Positions 1 to 9,374 of a stretch of 64,000 nt of DNA are shown here, in pieces. The stretch comes from Caryophanales bacterium (GTDB lineage Bacteria; Bacillota; Bacilli; Bacillales; Amphibacillaceae). The notes under the pieces were generated by a model. It saw only the letters and a list, made by a program, of their open reading frames with translations. It had not been told where the DNA came from and did not search any database. Position 1 is the first letter of the stretch; each line of letters opens with the position of its first letter. The stretch lies in contig JAPFDS010000017.1 of assembly GCA_026168805.1 (NCBI GenBank), forward strand, positions 1 to 64,000. The letters are read 5' to 3'. Both the position numbers and the translations under genes were made by a program.

Positions 1-116
1 AAAGTTTGAAGCATAGCGAAACACCGTTCGCTATTCTATTGGCATCAGCTATTGCTGACTAATTTCAAAAATTAACGAGTAAACATGTTATATGTTTCTC
101 TTACCATAATGATTGT

Positions 117-139
117 TCTGTTCAGTTTTCAAGGAACAA
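117..139 (-). promoter_or_regulatory. rRNA leader / boxA-like motif
   Basis: Read on the minus strand the segment is TTGTTCCTTGAAAACTGAAC. It closely resembles the conserved Bacillus sequence found before 16S or 23S rRNA genes. It lies downstream of the last tRNA of a minus-strand cluster, and a stem-prone stretch follows at 1-60. I infer that an rRNA gene begins just beyond the left edge. No rRNA sequence itself is visible here. Confidence 0.6.
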
Positions 140-180
140 ATTACAACATAGCAAACAATATAAATAAGTTGTGCCATGAG

Positions 181-255
<75 letters not shown>

Positions 256-259
256 ATAT

Positions 260-333
260 TGGAGCGGGTGAAGGGAGTCGAACCCTCGACATCAGCTTGG
301 AAGGCTGAGGTTTTACCACTAAACTACACCCGC
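260..333 (-). tRNA. tRNA-Gly(TCC)
   Basis: Acceptor GCGGGTG pairs with CACCCGC, the T-arm contains GGTTCGATTCC, and the anticodon TCC lies in CTTCCAA. The 3' CCA is encoded (tgg at 260-262 on the plus strand). Part of the minus-strand tRNA cluster. Confidence 0.97.
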
Positions 334-349
334 AATATAGGATTTGAAA

Positions 350-426
350 TGGTCGGGAAGACAGGACTTGAACCTGCGGCCCCATGGTCCCAAACCATGT
401 GCTCTACCAAACTGAGCTACTTCCCG
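350..426 (-). tRNA. tRNA-Pro(TGG)
   Basis: Acceptor CGGGAAG pairs with CTTCCCG, the anticodon TGG is in TTTGGGA, the discriminator is A and the CCA is encoded. Its ACCA 3' end is what the UGGU bulge of the proS T-box near 53.9 kb would have to pair with. Confidence 0.97.
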
Positions 427-508
427 TAAACAAATAACTTTTAGTTCGTCTTAAAGCGACAAGAACTAGCATAACATGCGGAATTATAAAATGCAAGGTC
501 TTTCTTAG

Positions 509-592
<84 letters not shown>

Positions 593-613
593 GTCATTAC
601 TAAAAAACACAAG

Positions 614-686
614 TGAGCCATGGAGGATTCGAACCTCCGACTCTCTGGTTAAAAGCCAGATGCTCTACCGACTGAGCTAATGGCTC
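614..686 (-). tRNA. tRNA-Lys(TTT)
   Basis: Acceptor GAGCCAT pairs with ATGGCTC, the anticodon TTT is in CTTTTAA and the T-loop GGTTCGAATCC is canonical. CCA is not encoded. Confidence 0.97.
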
Positions 687-767
687 GCATTTAAAAGTTT
701 TACTATTTAATATCTTATAGTAAGGTTACGCTTTTCTCAAACCAAAGAGATGTACAATGAACCTCAT

Positions 768-842
<75 letters not shown>

Positions 843-848
843 AAGATA

Positions 849-920
849 TGACCCCTACGGGATTCGAACCCGTGTTACCGCCGTGAAAGGGCGATGTCTT
901 AACCGCTTGACCAAGGGGCC
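849..920 (-). tRNA. tRNA-Glu(TTC)
   Basis: Acceptor GGCCCCT pairs with AGGGGTC (one wobble), the anticodon TTC is in CTTTCAC and the T-loop GGTTCGAATCC is canonical. CCA is not encoded. Confidence 0.97.
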
Positions 921-929
921 TAATTTCAA

Positions 930-1019
930 TGGCGGAGAAGGAGGGATTTGAACCCTCGCGCCGCTTTCGCGACCTACACCCTTAGCAGGGGCGCCTCTTC
1001 ACCACTTGAGTACTTCTCC
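930..1019 (-). tRNA. tRNA-Ser(GCT)
   Basis: Class II tRNA of 90 nt with a long GC-rich variable arm. Acceptor GGAGAAG pairs with CTTCTCC, the anticodon GCT is in CTGCTAA, and the CCA is encoded. Confidence 0.97.
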
Positions 1020-1022
1020 TAA

Positions 1023-1097
1023 TGGCTCCACAGGTAGGATTCGAACCTACGACCGATCGGTTAACAGCCGATTGCTCTACCACTGAGCTACTGTGGA
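1023..1097 (-). tRNA. tRNA-Asn(GTT)
   Basis: First gene of the cluster. Acceptor TCCACAG pairs with CTGTGGA, the anticodon GTT is in CTGTTAA, and the CCA is encoded. Confidence 0.97.
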
Positions 1098-1209
1098 ATA
1101 GTATGAATAACTTTCATATATCATAGCATAACTCTTAGCTCTTTTCAGCATAACTAAGAATCACAAGTACGATTAAGTGCTTTTAAATCGAAAGATTTCG
1201 ACGAGGACT

Positions 1210-1238
1210 ATCATACAACGCTTTGAAAGTATTGTCAA
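1210..1238 (-). promoter_or_regulatory. sigma-A promoter of the tRNA cluster
   Basis: On the minus strand a perfect -35 TTGACA is followed after exactly 17 nt by TATGAT. It lies about 110 nt upstream of tRNA-Asn. The near-consensus match fits a strong stable-RNA promoter. Confidence 0.85.
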
Positions 1239-1325
1239 TAATTTAATTGAAGTATTTCTCTATCGCTCATTTCTTCTTATGAAGATGAAGCGACTCTATT
1301 AATATAACACACACAACATTTGCCG

Positions 1326-1832
1326 TCAATAACGTTTTATAGTTTCCTTAAAAACAATCTTATCACTACATTTTCCACAGCGTACTTTGTTTACATTAAC
1401 TTTACGCTTTCTATGATACATCGTTTTGCATGTCTTACACACATACGAATGGATAACCTTATTTTTCATTGTAGATGGAAGTGGCTTACAGAAGCGTGGG
1501 GAATTTGTTTTCTTTAACAACTGTTTGAATGCACGATCTCCATGACCAAATGGTTTTCCTTCCATATGAAGGTGATAATGGCATAGCTCATGCTTTATAA
1601 TTCCTATTACTTCATTATAAGGCATTTCATGAACATACTTTGGATTGACTTCAATCATCTGTTTCCCCGGAATGTATCTCCCGCCTGTTGTCCGCAATCG
1701 ATTATTATACCGAGCATGATGGACAAATGGCTTTTCAAAATATGTGTTGGATATATTATTTATTTCATTCCTTAATTCTTCGTCGCATAGTCGCGTCACA
1801 TGTTTTTTACTTTCATCCGTATTATAGATCAT
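1326..1832 (-). CDS. ydcK: SprT-like zinc metalloprotein
   Basis: 168-residue member of the SprT-like (YdcK) family. The zinc-protease signature HELCH sits in IIKHELCHYHLH, and a C-terminal zinc ribbon carries CKTC and CGKC pairs. The physiological substrate in Bacillus is not established. I chose the internal ATG at 1832 because AAAGGTG lies about 8 nt upstream; an in-frame extension to 1943 has no ribosome site. It sits next to the tRNA cluster, the same neighbourhood as in B. subtilis. Confidence 0.88.
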   Translation of the reverse strand: MIYNTDESKKHVTRLCDEELRNEINNISNTYFEKPFVHHARYNNRLRTTGGRYIPGKQMIEVNPKYVHEMPYNEVIGIIKHELCHYHLHMEGKPFGHGDRAFKQLLKKTNSPRFCKPLPSTMKNKVIHSYVCKTCKTMYHRKRKVNVNKVRCGKCSDKIVFKETIKRY

Positions 1833-1966
1833 TTCTGTTTCACCTTTTCTTGTACGCTTTCTTTGCTTTTTAATAGATTTCTCAACATAACTCTCATTAT
1901 ACACACATATATATGAGATAAGCGAATCTATTATTTTTACCATTTCATCAGTTTAGGTTATATATA

Positions 1967-2006
1967 TTGTCTTATTGTAATAGGTATGATATTATAATAA
2001 TTATAA
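1967..2006 (+). promoter_or_regulatory. katA promoter with PerR box
   Basis: TTATAATAATTATAA at 1992-2006 is an exact match to the 7-1-7 PerR operator consensus. A likely promoter, TTGTCT at 1967 and TATTAT at 1990 with 17 nt between, has its -10 overlapping the box, so bound PerR should block RNA polymerase. Known PerR operators also derepress on peroxide, so katA is predicted to be peroxide-inducible. Confidence 0.85.
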
Positions 2007-2032
2007 ACAACACTTCGGAGGTGCTTTTAATA

Positions 2033-3523
2033 ATGAATCAAAATCATGATCAAAATAAAAAAAGATTAACAACGGCCGCTGGTGCTCCGGTATCAGATAA
2101 CCAAAATTCAATGACTGCCGGTCCAAGAGGTCCAATGCTTATGCAAGATGTTTGGTTCCTTGAAAAACTAGCTCATTTTGACAGAGAGGTTATTCCTGAG
2201 CGCAGAATGCATGCGAAAGGTTCAGGCGCATTCGGTAAGTTTACAGTAACACATGACATAACGAAATATACAAAAGCTGATATTTTCTCAGAAATAGGGA
2301 AGGAAACTGAAATGTTTGCTCGTTTCTCAACAGTTGCTGGTGAGCGTGGAGCAGCTGATGCCGAACGTGACATTCGTGGATTCGCTTTAAGGTTCTATAC
2401 AGAAGAAGGAAACTGGGATTTAGTAGGTAACAACACGCCAGTATTCTTTTTCAGAGATCCATTACAATTCCCTGATTTAAACCACGCAGTGAAAAGAGAT
2501 CCAAGAACAAACATGCGTTCACCAAATAACAATTGGGATTTCTGGACAAGTTTGCCGGAAGCACTACACCAGGTTACTATTGTTATGAGTGACCGTGGTA
2601 TCCCTGCATCCTATCGTACTATGAATGGGTTTGGAAGCCATACGTTTAGTATGATCAACGCTGAAAATGAACGTGTATGGATGAAGTTCCACTTTAAACC
2701 TGAACAAGGGATTCATAACTTAACAGATGCTGAAGCAGAAAAACTGGTTGGAGCTGATCGTGAAAGTCACCAGCGTGATCTCTATGAGTCTATTGAAAAA
2801 GGCGACTTTCCTAAATGGAAAATGTATATCCAAGTAATGACGGAAGAAGAAGCAGATAACATGCCATACAACCCATTTGATTTAACGAAAGTGTGGTATA
2901 AAGATGAATTCCCACTGATTGAGGTTGGTGAGTTTGAATTAAATAAAAACCCTGACAACTATTTCGCAGATGTGGAACAAGCGGCATTTACTCCAGCAAA
3001 CGTTGTTCCTGGAATTAGTTTCTCACCAGATAAAATGTTGCAAGGACGTTTGTTCTCTTATGGAGATGCACAGCGTTATCGTCTTGGTGTAAACCACCAT
3101 CAAATTCCAGTAAACCAACCACGTTGTCCGTTCCATAGTTTCCATCGTGATGGTGCAATGCGCACAGATGGTAACCTTGGCAGTACATTGCACTATGAAC
3201 CTAACACATATGGTGAATGGAAAGAACAACCGGAACATCATGAACCAGATTTAGCAATTCATGGTGCTGCAAACCGCTGGGATTTCAGAGAAGATGATGA
3301 TAACTACTTTGAACAACCTGGTAAGTTATTTAACTTAATGAGTGATGAACAAAAAGAAGTTCTCTTCCAAAATACAGCTCGCGATATTGATGGCGCTGAC
3401 AGACATATTATTATTCGTCACATTCATCATTGCTACCAAGCGGATCCAGCTTACGGTGAAGGTGTAGCAAAAGCAGTAGGTATTCCAATGAGTGAAGTGA
3501 AAGAAGCAGTAGAAAATAAGTAA
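2033..3523 (+). CDS. katA: Catalase (small-subunit, heme)
   Basis: 496-residue monofunctional heme catalase that converts hydrogen peroxide to water and oxygen in the cytoplasm. Hallmarks: distal His in [12 protein letters not shown], conserved Asn in [11 protein letters not shown], and proximal heme Tyr in [14 protein letters not shown]. Length fits KatA-type clade 3 enzymes. The ATG at 2033 follows GGAGGTG by a good spacing; the in-frame AT-rich upstream extension covers the promoter and is rejected. It is monocistronic, with the PerR box upstream and a strong hairpin downstream. Confidence 0.97.
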   Translation: MNQNHDQNKKRLTTAAGAPVSDNQNSMTAGPRGPMLMQDVWFLEKLAHFDREVIPERRMHAKGSGAFGKFTVTHDITKYTKADIFSEIGKETEMFARFSTVAGERGAADAERDIRGFALRFYTEEGNWDLVGNNTPVFFFRDPLQFPDLNHAVKRDPRTNMRSPNNNWDFWTSLPEALHQVTIVMSDRGIPASYRTMNGFGSHTFSMINAENERVWMKFHFKPEQGIHNLTDAEAEKLVGADRESHQRDLYESIEKGDFPKWKMYIQVMTEEEADNMPYNPFDLTKVWYKDEFPLIEVGEFELNKNPDNYFADVEQAAFTPANVVPGISFSPDKMLQGRLFSYGDAQRYRLGVNHHQIPVNQPRCPFHSFHRDGAMRTDGNLGSTLHYEPNTYGEWKEQPEHHEPDLAIHGAANRWDFREDDDNYFEQPGKLFNLMSDEQKEVLFQNTARDIDGADRHIIIRHIHHCYQADPAYGEGVAKAVGIPMSEVKEAVENK

Positions 3524-3532
3524 ATGAATGTT

Positions 3533-3570
3533 AAAAAGCCTGTATGAGAAATTCTCATACAGGCTTTTTG
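3533..3570. terminator. Bidirectional terminator, katA / tex
   Basis: A 17-bp perfect stem (AAAAAGCCTGTATGAGA and its complement) has an A-run on one side and a T-run on the other. It lies between two convergent genes and can end transcription in both directions. Confidence 0.93.
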
Positions 3571-5736
3571 TTATGCTTGAATCATCGTTAATGCAATACG
3601 TCCTCTTTCTTTATCTACATCTTGTACCCAAACCGTAACTACATCTCCAACAGAAGCGATATCCATTGGGTGTTTCACAAAACGATTCGCCATTTTTGAA
3701 ATATGGACAAGGCCGTCTTGCTCCACCCCAATGTCAACAAACACTCCAAAATCAACGACATTTCGAATGGTCCCTTGCATTTCCATGCCTTCTTTTAAAT
3801 CATCCATTCCAATCACGTTTTGTTGTAGTAATGGTTGAGGGAAGTCGTCTCTTGGATCGCGCTCTGGCTTTTGCAGAGCATCGACAATATCTTGTAACGT
3901 CAATATACCAATATCTAATGTCTCGGCAAGCTCTTCTATGTTTAAATCTTTAATTTTTTCTTCTAACTTCGCAGTTCCTATATCCTCAACGGTACAGTCA
4001 ATCATTTGAAGTAGCTTCTCTGTTTGGCCGTAAGTTTCTGGATGGATTGGTGTGCGATCAAGTGGATGGTCTCCATCAATAATTCGCAAAAACCCAATTC
4101 CTTGTTCATATGTTTTAGGTCCTAAGCGAGGGATTTTCTTAAGTTCTGTTCGCTTTGTAAACTTCCCTTGCTCATTTCGTTGCGCAACAATATTCGTCGC
4201 AACCGTTTTACTTAAACCTGCCACATGTTCCAATAATGATACTGATGCTGTATTTACGTTTACACCTACTTGGTTTACGGCTGTTTCCACGACAAAATCA
4301 AGAGATTCGGTTAGCTCTTTTTGGCTTACGTCATGTTGGTACTGACCGACACCGATGGATTTCGGATCAATTTTCACAAGTTCCGCTAACGGATCTTGTA
4401 CACGTCTTCCAATCGATACTGCGCTACGTTCCTCTACTTCTAAATCTGGGAATTCTTCTCGCGCTAGTGGTGAAGCTGAATACACACTTGCACCCGCTTC
4501 ATTGACAATAATATACGGAATATCGAGGGCATTCTCTTGAATGACGTCAGCAATAAATTGCTCTGTTTCTCGAGATGCTGTCCCATTTCCGATGGCTATC
4601 AGTTGTACCCCATGTTCCTTCACACACGAAAGAACTTTCTTTGTCGCTCCGGCAATATCATTTCGAGGGGCTGTCGGATAAATCACATGAATATCTTCTA
4701 CTTTTCCTGTTTCATCAATAACAGCTAGTTTACAACCCGTACGAAATGCTGGATCGACTGCGAGAACGGTTCTTCCTTTTAAAGGGGGTTGTAGTAATAA
4801 ATTGCGTATGTTCTCTGAAAAAATATGAATGGCTTGCGCTTCGGCTTTTTCAGTCAGCTCATTACGGATTTCACGTTCAATGGAAGGTGCAATTAAACGT
4901 TTATAACTATCTTCAATCGCAGCTTGGATGAGTTCGACACTTGCAGTATATCCTGTTGGTTGTACCACTTGCTTCTCTACGTAGGACAAAATCTTTTCAT
5001 CTGGTGCAAGTAAACGCACACGCAAGACATCCTCTTTTTCTGCCCGATTCACAGCTAATATACGATGAGAAACAATGGAGCGAATCGGTTCCGTATACTC
5101 GTAATACATGGAATAAACGCCTTTTTGATCGTTTGCTTCATTTTTAACAGCTGTTTCAAGCGTTCCTTGCTTCCATGTAATATCACGGATATACGTTCTA
5201 AACGCAGGTTCATCAGAAATCCACTCCGCAATAATATCATTCACTCCAGCAAGTACTTCCTCTTCGGTATGTAATTCATGCTCTTCTGAAAAGTACTTCT
5301 CCGCCTCAGCCGGGAGCTCTATTTCAATTTGCTCATACACTTCAAGAGCAAGGGGTTCAAGCCCTTTTTCCTTAGCGATTGTCGCACGTGTTCGTCTTTT
5401 TTGTCGATACGGACGATATAAGTCTTCAATCCGTTGAAGTTTTGTAGCTTGTTCAATTTCCTGTTTTAATTCATCCGTTAATTTTCCTTGTTCATCAATT
5501 AAGCGAATGACTTCTTCTTTACGGTCTGATAATTGAGTTGCATACTGCCATGCATCTTGAATGTTCTTGATTTGAACTTCATCCAGTCCGCCTGTCATTT
5601 CTTTTCGGTACCTAGCAATAAACGGGACGGTATTTCCCTCATTTAATAATTCAATCACTTTTTGAACGGTAGTTTCTTTTACGGATACTTCTTTAGCTAC
5701 CCATGCTTCTATATGGTCTTTTACATTTGTAGTCAA
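3571..5736 (-). CDS. tex: Tex-family RNA-binding transcription accessory protein
   Basis: 721 residues, the usual length for Tex/YdcI. An N-terminal helical domain is followed by a YqgF/RuvX-like RNase H fold (AVDPAFRTGCKLAV near 330), a helix-hairpin-helix region (VNTASVSLLEHVAGLS) and a C-terminal S1 domain (GTIRNVVDFGVFVDIG). Tex proteins bind nucleic acid and associate with RNA polymerase and ribosomes. Start is TTG at 5736, preceded by AAAGGAGG at 8 nt. In B. subtilis the rsb-sigB operon lies between this gene and ndoA; here only about 165 nt separates them. Confidence 0.95.
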   Translation of the reverse strand: MTTNVKDHIEAWVAKEVSVKETTVQKVIELLNEGNTVPFIARYRKEMTGGLDEVQIKNIQDAWQYATQLSDRKEEVIRLIDEQGKLTDELKQEIEQATKLQRIEDLYRPYRQKRRTRATIAKEKGLEPLALEVYEQIEIELPAEAEKYFSEEHELHTEEEVLAGVNDIIAEWISDEPAFRTYIRDITWKQGTLETAVKNEANDQKGVYSMYYEYTEPIRSIVSHRILAVNRAEKEDVLRVRLLAPDEKILSYVEKQVVQPTGYTASVELIQAAIEDSYKRLIAPSIEREIRNELTEKAEAQAIHIFSENIRNLLLQPPLKGRTVLAVDPAFRTGCKLAVIDETGKVEDIHVIYPTAPRNDIAGATKKVLSCVKEHGVQLIAIGNGTASRETEQFIADVIQENALDIPYIIVNEAGASVYSASPLAREEFPDLEVEERSAVSIGRRVQDPLAELVKIDPKSIGVGQYQHDVSQKELTESLDFVVETAVNQVGVNVNTASVSLLEHVAGLSKTVATNIVAQRNEQGKFTKRTELKKIPRLGPKTYEQGIGFLRIIDGDHPLDRTPIHPETYGQTEKLLQMIDCTVEDIGTAKLEEKIKDLNIEELAETLDIGILTLQDIVDALQKPERDPRDDFPQPLLQQNVIGMDDLKEGMEMQGTIRNVVDFGVFVDIGVEQDGLVHISKMANRFVKHPMDIASVGDVVTVWVQDVDKERGRIALTMIQA

Positions 5737-5856
5737 AACTCCTGCCTCCTTTTTTCGCTTCTTTTATCTTATCAAAAAGAGCTTCCATTTCATACTCGAG
5801 ACCATCCATTCATCAAAAGGAGATCTTATTGTGTATAAACTTTATATTTTCGACAC

Positions 5857-5898
5857 AAAAAAACCTACTTCGTCATCATAACAAGGTAGGGTTTTTTA
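5857..5898 (-). terminator. Terminator after ndoA
   Basis: On the minus strand a short GTAGG-type stem with a long loop is followed by a run of seven T residues, directly behind the ndoA stop codon. Confidence 0.7.
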
Positions 5899-5901
5899 TG
5901 G

Positions 5902-6258
5902 TTACTCATACATATCTTTCAGTCCAAGGCTTATTTGAAGCGCCTCATCGACTTGGTGCATCATGTCGGTATCTAGCTTCGTAATTTTGTCTGTCAATCG
6001 TTGTTTATCAAGCGTCCGTATTTGCTCAAGCAAAATAACGGAGTTGCGATCAAATCCATATCGTTTTGCACTTATTTCCACATGTGTTGGAAGTTTAGCC
6101 TTTTGGATCTGCGCTGTAATCGCTGCAACAACAACCGTTGGACTGAACCGATTACCTATATCATTTTGTAGGATCAATACTGGCCGTATGCCCCCCTGTT
6201 CTGATCCAACCACAGGAGATAGATCAGCGAAATAAACTTCGCCTCTTTGAACCATCAA
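5902..6258 (-). CDS. ndoA: Endoribonuclease toxin EndoA (MazF family)
   Basis: 118-residue PemK/MazF-type toxin nearly co-linear with B. subtilis EndoA, which cleaves mRNA at UACAU. The family start [19 protein letters not shown] and the loop [10 protein letters not shown] are intact, so the enzyme looks active. It follows the antitoxin by 4 nt, so translational coupling is likely. Upstream is ndoAI and then alr, as in B. subtilis. Confidence 0.96.
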   Translation of the reverse strand: MMVQRGEVYFADLSPVVGSEQGGIRPVLILQNDIGNRFSPTVVVAAITAQIQKAKLPTHVEISAKRYGFDRNSVILLEQIRTLDKQRLTDKITKLDTDMMHQVDEALQISLGLKDMYE

Positions 6259-6262
6259 ATTC

Positions 6263-6547
6263 CTACACCCCGATCACAGTGCGCTCTAAGGTGTTGTCAG
6301 CCTCCTCTTCAGCTTGAAAAGCTTCTGAAGCCATCGTTAAGTTGATACGTGCCATTTCTTCATAACCACGTTGCACTCTTTCATAAAATTGATGGATATG
6401 TTCAGTCTTTTTAGATTGTAAATAACTTCTTGTCGCTTGACATATGAAATCACTCAAATCACGGTATTCATGTTCCATTAATCCATCCACCTCATTCAAA
6501 AGGTTTTTAGGTAATTTCACTGAAATTTCTTGTAAATTCTCTGACAA
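6263..6547 (-). CDS. ndoAI: Antitoxin EndoAI (ribbon-helix-helix)
   Basis: 94-residue CopG/ribbon-helix-helix protein: an N-terminal beta strand ([15 protein letters not shown]) then two helices, with a charged C-terminal arm that in the family occupies the toxin. It starts with TTG at 6547, with GGGGGTG 6 nt upstream. The pair forms a chromosomal toxin-antitoxin module; the antitoxin is expected to neutralise EndoA. Confidence 0.9.
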   Translation of the reverse strand: MSENLQEISVKLPKNLLNEVDGLMEHEYRDLSDFICQATRSYLQSKKTEHIHQFYERVQRGYEEMARINLTMASEAFQAEEEADNTLERTVIGV

Positions 6548-6600
6548 AACCTACACCCCCGCCAACTGTTGACCAAAACTATAAATGTAATTCCATTACA

Positions 6601-6629
6601 ATAATAGCATTGAATCTATCTCTTTGCAA
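6601..6629 (-). promoter_or_regulatory. Promoter of ndoAI-ndoA
   Basis: TTGCAA and TATTAT are separated by 17 nt on the minus strand, about 55 nt before the antitoxin start codon. It gives the toxin-antitoxin pair its own promoter separate from alr. Confidence 0.65.
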
Positions 6630-6782
6630 AGGCTTCTAGTCATTTTTCACCATAATTCTACACGTTTGATTCCATTTATACATAGAACTATGTTCCATCT
6701 ATGTACATTTTACACATGTTTCCACTTCTTTATGCATGGATGAATGTTTTGTCTTGTGAAATTATTTCAGAACGAATACACA

Positions 6783-7913
6783 TTACTTGTTTTTTATATA
6801 CACACGCGGAATCCTTTGCGTAAGCATACACGTAACTTCATATGGAATCGTATCCAAATAATCAGCGACTTCTTTAGCCAATATTTCATCACTCTTCTGT
6901 TTTCCGATGAGTGTAACTTTTGTTCCAACTGGGTATTTTTTGTCTAAAGAAATTGTCGTCTGATCCATTGAAATTCTTCCAACAATTGGCATTCGGTGAC
7001 CTTCGACAAGCACTTCCATTCCTTGTAATTTTCTTGGCCATCCATCACCATATCCAATGGGAATTGTTCCAATCCATTCGCCTTGTGATGCTTCATAGGT
7101 GTTTCCATACCCGATGAAACTCCCTTCATCGACTTGTTTAACATGTACAAGGCGACTATGTAATGAAAGAGCTGGTAGAAGATGCGGTGTAGTTTCCTTT
7201 TGTACCACATCTGAAGGATAGATCCCATATGTTGCGATTCCTATTCGCACATAATCAAACATTTTTTCAGGAAAGCGTAAAGAAGCTGCACTATTCCCAA
7301 CATGAAAAGCGACTGGTTTTTTATTCCACAACGTATCAAATGTCTGTTTCATTTCCTTAAAGCGCGCGTATTGTTGTTGATAAAATTGAATATCTACTTC
7401 ATCTGCTGTCGCAAAATGTGTAAACACTCCTATTAATTGTATGCAAGCCGTTTTATTTAATGCATGTACTACCTCAGTTAATTCCTCTTTTGAACGAAGA
7501 CCAATGCGGCCCATCCCCGTATCCCACTTTAATTGCACTTTCACAGGTGTTTGTAGATCAAGGGTTGCCACTTCTTCGACCCATTCCTTTTGAAAGCATG
7601 TTAATGTGATATCCTTCTCGACTGCTATCGGCGCAAATTTTGCCGCTACCCAACCAAGTACAAAAATAGGTACTGTAATTTGTGCTTCCCTTAGTTCAAG
7701 GGCCTCATCGAATGTGGCCACCGCTAGAGTCGAAGCACCTGCTTCAAGCGCAGTTTTTGCCACAGGAATTGCTCCATGACCATATCCATTCGCCTTCACA
7801 ACAGCTACTACTTCTCGGTCTTGATGAAGATTCCCTTTAATTGTTCGTATATTATGTTCAATTGCAGATAGATTTACTTCTGCCCATGTATCCCGGTAAA
7901 ATGGTTCCCCCAT
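6783..7913 (-). CDS. alr: Alanine racemase
   Basis: 376-residue PLP enzyme that interconverts L- and D-alanine for peptidoglycan. The PLP lysine is K40 in VVKANGYGHG. The C-terminal domain carries the family tyrosine segment (IPIGYGDGW and RISMDQTTISLD) and ends in the typical PYEVTCMLTQRIPRVY. Length and the neighbours acpS, ydcC-like and ndoAI agree with B. subtilis alr (dal). Confidence 0.97.
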   Translation of the reverse strand: MGEPFYRDTWAEVNLSAIEHNIRTIKGNLHQDREVVAVVKANGYGHGAIPVAKTALEAGASTLAVATFDEALELREAQITVPIFVLGWVAAKFAPIAVEKDITLTCFQKEWVEEVATLDLQTPVKVQLKWDTGMGRIGLRSKEELTEVVHALNKTACIQLIGVFTHFATADEVDIQFYQQQYARFKEMKQTFDTLWNKKPVAFHVGNSAASLRFPEKMFDYVRIGIATYGIYPSDVVQKETTPHLLPALSLHSRLVHVKQVDEGSFIGYGNTYEASQGEWIGTIPIGYGDGWPRKLQGMEVLVEGHRMPIVGRISMDQTTISLDKKYPVGTKVTLIGKQKSDEILAKEVADYLDTIPYEVTCMLTQRIPRVYIKNK

Positions 7914-8005
7914 CAGAATACACTCCTTTCACACCTACTCTTTACATCTATGTATAGCTCTATCTTACCACATGTTCACTTGTTGATTGAACTTAAATAC
8001 AAGCA

Positions 8006-8050
8006 AAAAAATTCCCTTATCTATTGAATGTTCAACAGACAAGGGAATAC
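8006..8050 (-). terminator. Terminator after the LolA-like lipoprotein gene
   Basis: On the minus strand TATTCCCTTGTCT pairs with AGATAAGGGAAT and is followed by seven T residues. It separates the lipoprotein gene from alr. Confidence 0.88.
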
Positions 8051-8055
8051 ATCTA

Positions 8056-9066
8056 TTATTTAATTTCTTTTCCTTGAACCGACCGGGCTACTTCTACTAG
8101 TTCTTCTTTCGTTAAATCTTCACTCGCTAGCACAAAGTCTACCCCATGATACGACCATTCAATCGCGTTGTTCGACATTGCTCCTTGAGTAAAACCTAAG
8201 TCAACGACATCCCCATTCACTTCTTCTACTGCTACGGTTTCTGTAACACCTATCTTTTCTTGAATTAATGTAAAGTTCTTCTCTCCAGCAAACGTCATAA
8301 TGACTCGTTCGCCTTCGTCTACTTCAATTTCTTTCTTTTCTTCTAATTCAGCCTCGAATGTCTCTAGTGGAAACAAAACCATAAACACATCTTCTTCATC
8401 TTGGTACACCGGGACATCTTCCTTAGCAGTTGCCATGTTTTCATCGAGTTTGAAATCATCTGCAGCAAATTTCGCATCGAGTTCAAAGCTTGAAAACTTC
8501 ACTTCTACAACCGCTTCTTTATCTGTATCTAACACTTGTACGTGTGAAGGGGTGTACTTCTTTTTATCAAAGAATACTTTTTGAAAAGGAAGTGTATGGT
8601 TGTTTTGATAATTTGTTTTTGTTTCAAATACATAATGGTCGTCTGTTTCCTCAAACGTAGCTTCCGGATCTTCTGTAACATCTTTTACAAGCGATTGAAA
8701 TAAATACGGTTGACTTCCTTGCTCTGGCCAGTCTGACTGAAACTTAAAGCTTTTATTCAGTGCTGGTGTGAGGACAAATACGCCATCCTCATTTTTCAAA
8801 ATCACTTGATTCCCTTGCTCATCGGCAGGATTGGATAATGACACCCGGTACATGTCATCTTTTTGATACCACACATCAATCTCATATGCTTGTTCTTCTT
8901 GTCCCGTGTTCATTTCCATCGTCGCATCGGCTTTATAACCGGTCATCTTTTCCATTGTATCTTCAAGCTTCGATACGACTTTTTCTTGTGACTTCCCACC
9001 ACATCCCGCTAAAAAAAGCAGAAGTGCGCTGCACACGACGACTGTTATGACCCATTTTTTCCTCAT
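8056..9066 (-). CDS. LolA-like lipoprotein (YdcC-type)
   Basis: 336-residue lipoprotein. The signal peptide is followed by a lipobox LAGC at the modified Cys near 23. The rest fits the LolA/LppX-like fold that holds YdcC, a mother-cell sporulation protein of B. subtilis at the same locus. The start at 9066 (MRKKW) has GGGAG 8 nt upstream; the ATG two codons earlier is too close to that site. Gram-positive members have no outer membrane to serve, so the classical LolA role does not apply and the cargo is unknown. Confidence 0.88.
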   Translation of the reverse strand: MRKKWVITVVVCSALLLFLAGCGGKSQEKVVSKLEDTMEKMTGYKADATMEMNTGQEEQAYEIDVWYQKDDMYRVSLSNPADEQGNQVILKNEDGVFVLTPALNKSFKFQSDWPEQGSQPYLFQSLVKDVTEDPEATFEETDDHYVFETKTNYQNNHTLPFQKVFFDKKKYTPSHVQVLDTDKEAVVEVKFSSFELDAKFAADDFKLDENMATAKEDVPVYQDEEDVFMVLFPLETFEAELEEKKEIEVDEGERVIMTFAGEKNFTLIQEKIGVTETVAVEEVNGDVVDLGFTQGAMSNNAIEWSYHGVDFVLASEDLTKEELVEVARSVQGKEIK

Positions 9067-9374
9067 AGACATATCTCCCTTGTCTCATTTCCAAAGGACG
9101 ACTAGTTTGTACATGACTAGTTGTCCATTTTCCTCATTAGACTTGGACAAAGGGAACTACTTCTCTTCTAGATGTTGAATGAACATGCTCGAATGTATTG
9201 CCTCATTTATATCAATGGAGGAGGGGCAATGAGGTAGCTTATACATTCATAAAAACCGCTTATTTCCGTTCACATCTAAGCAGCTTCAACTACATGAAGA
9301 GAAAATGGTTCTTCGTTCCCTGTCCCTCGCACTAACAATATATGAGACAACCTCATTGAATATGTTCTGTTTTT
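9067..9374. other. Gene-free gap with one hairpin
   Basis: About 300 nt between acpS and the lipoprotein gene with no credible ORF. A 10-bp inverted repeat at 9097-9125 (GACGACTAGT with ACTAGTTGTC) lies about 30 nt upstream of the lipoprotein start codon and lacks a T-run, so it looks more like an operator or leader hairpin than a terminator. Confidence 0.55.
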
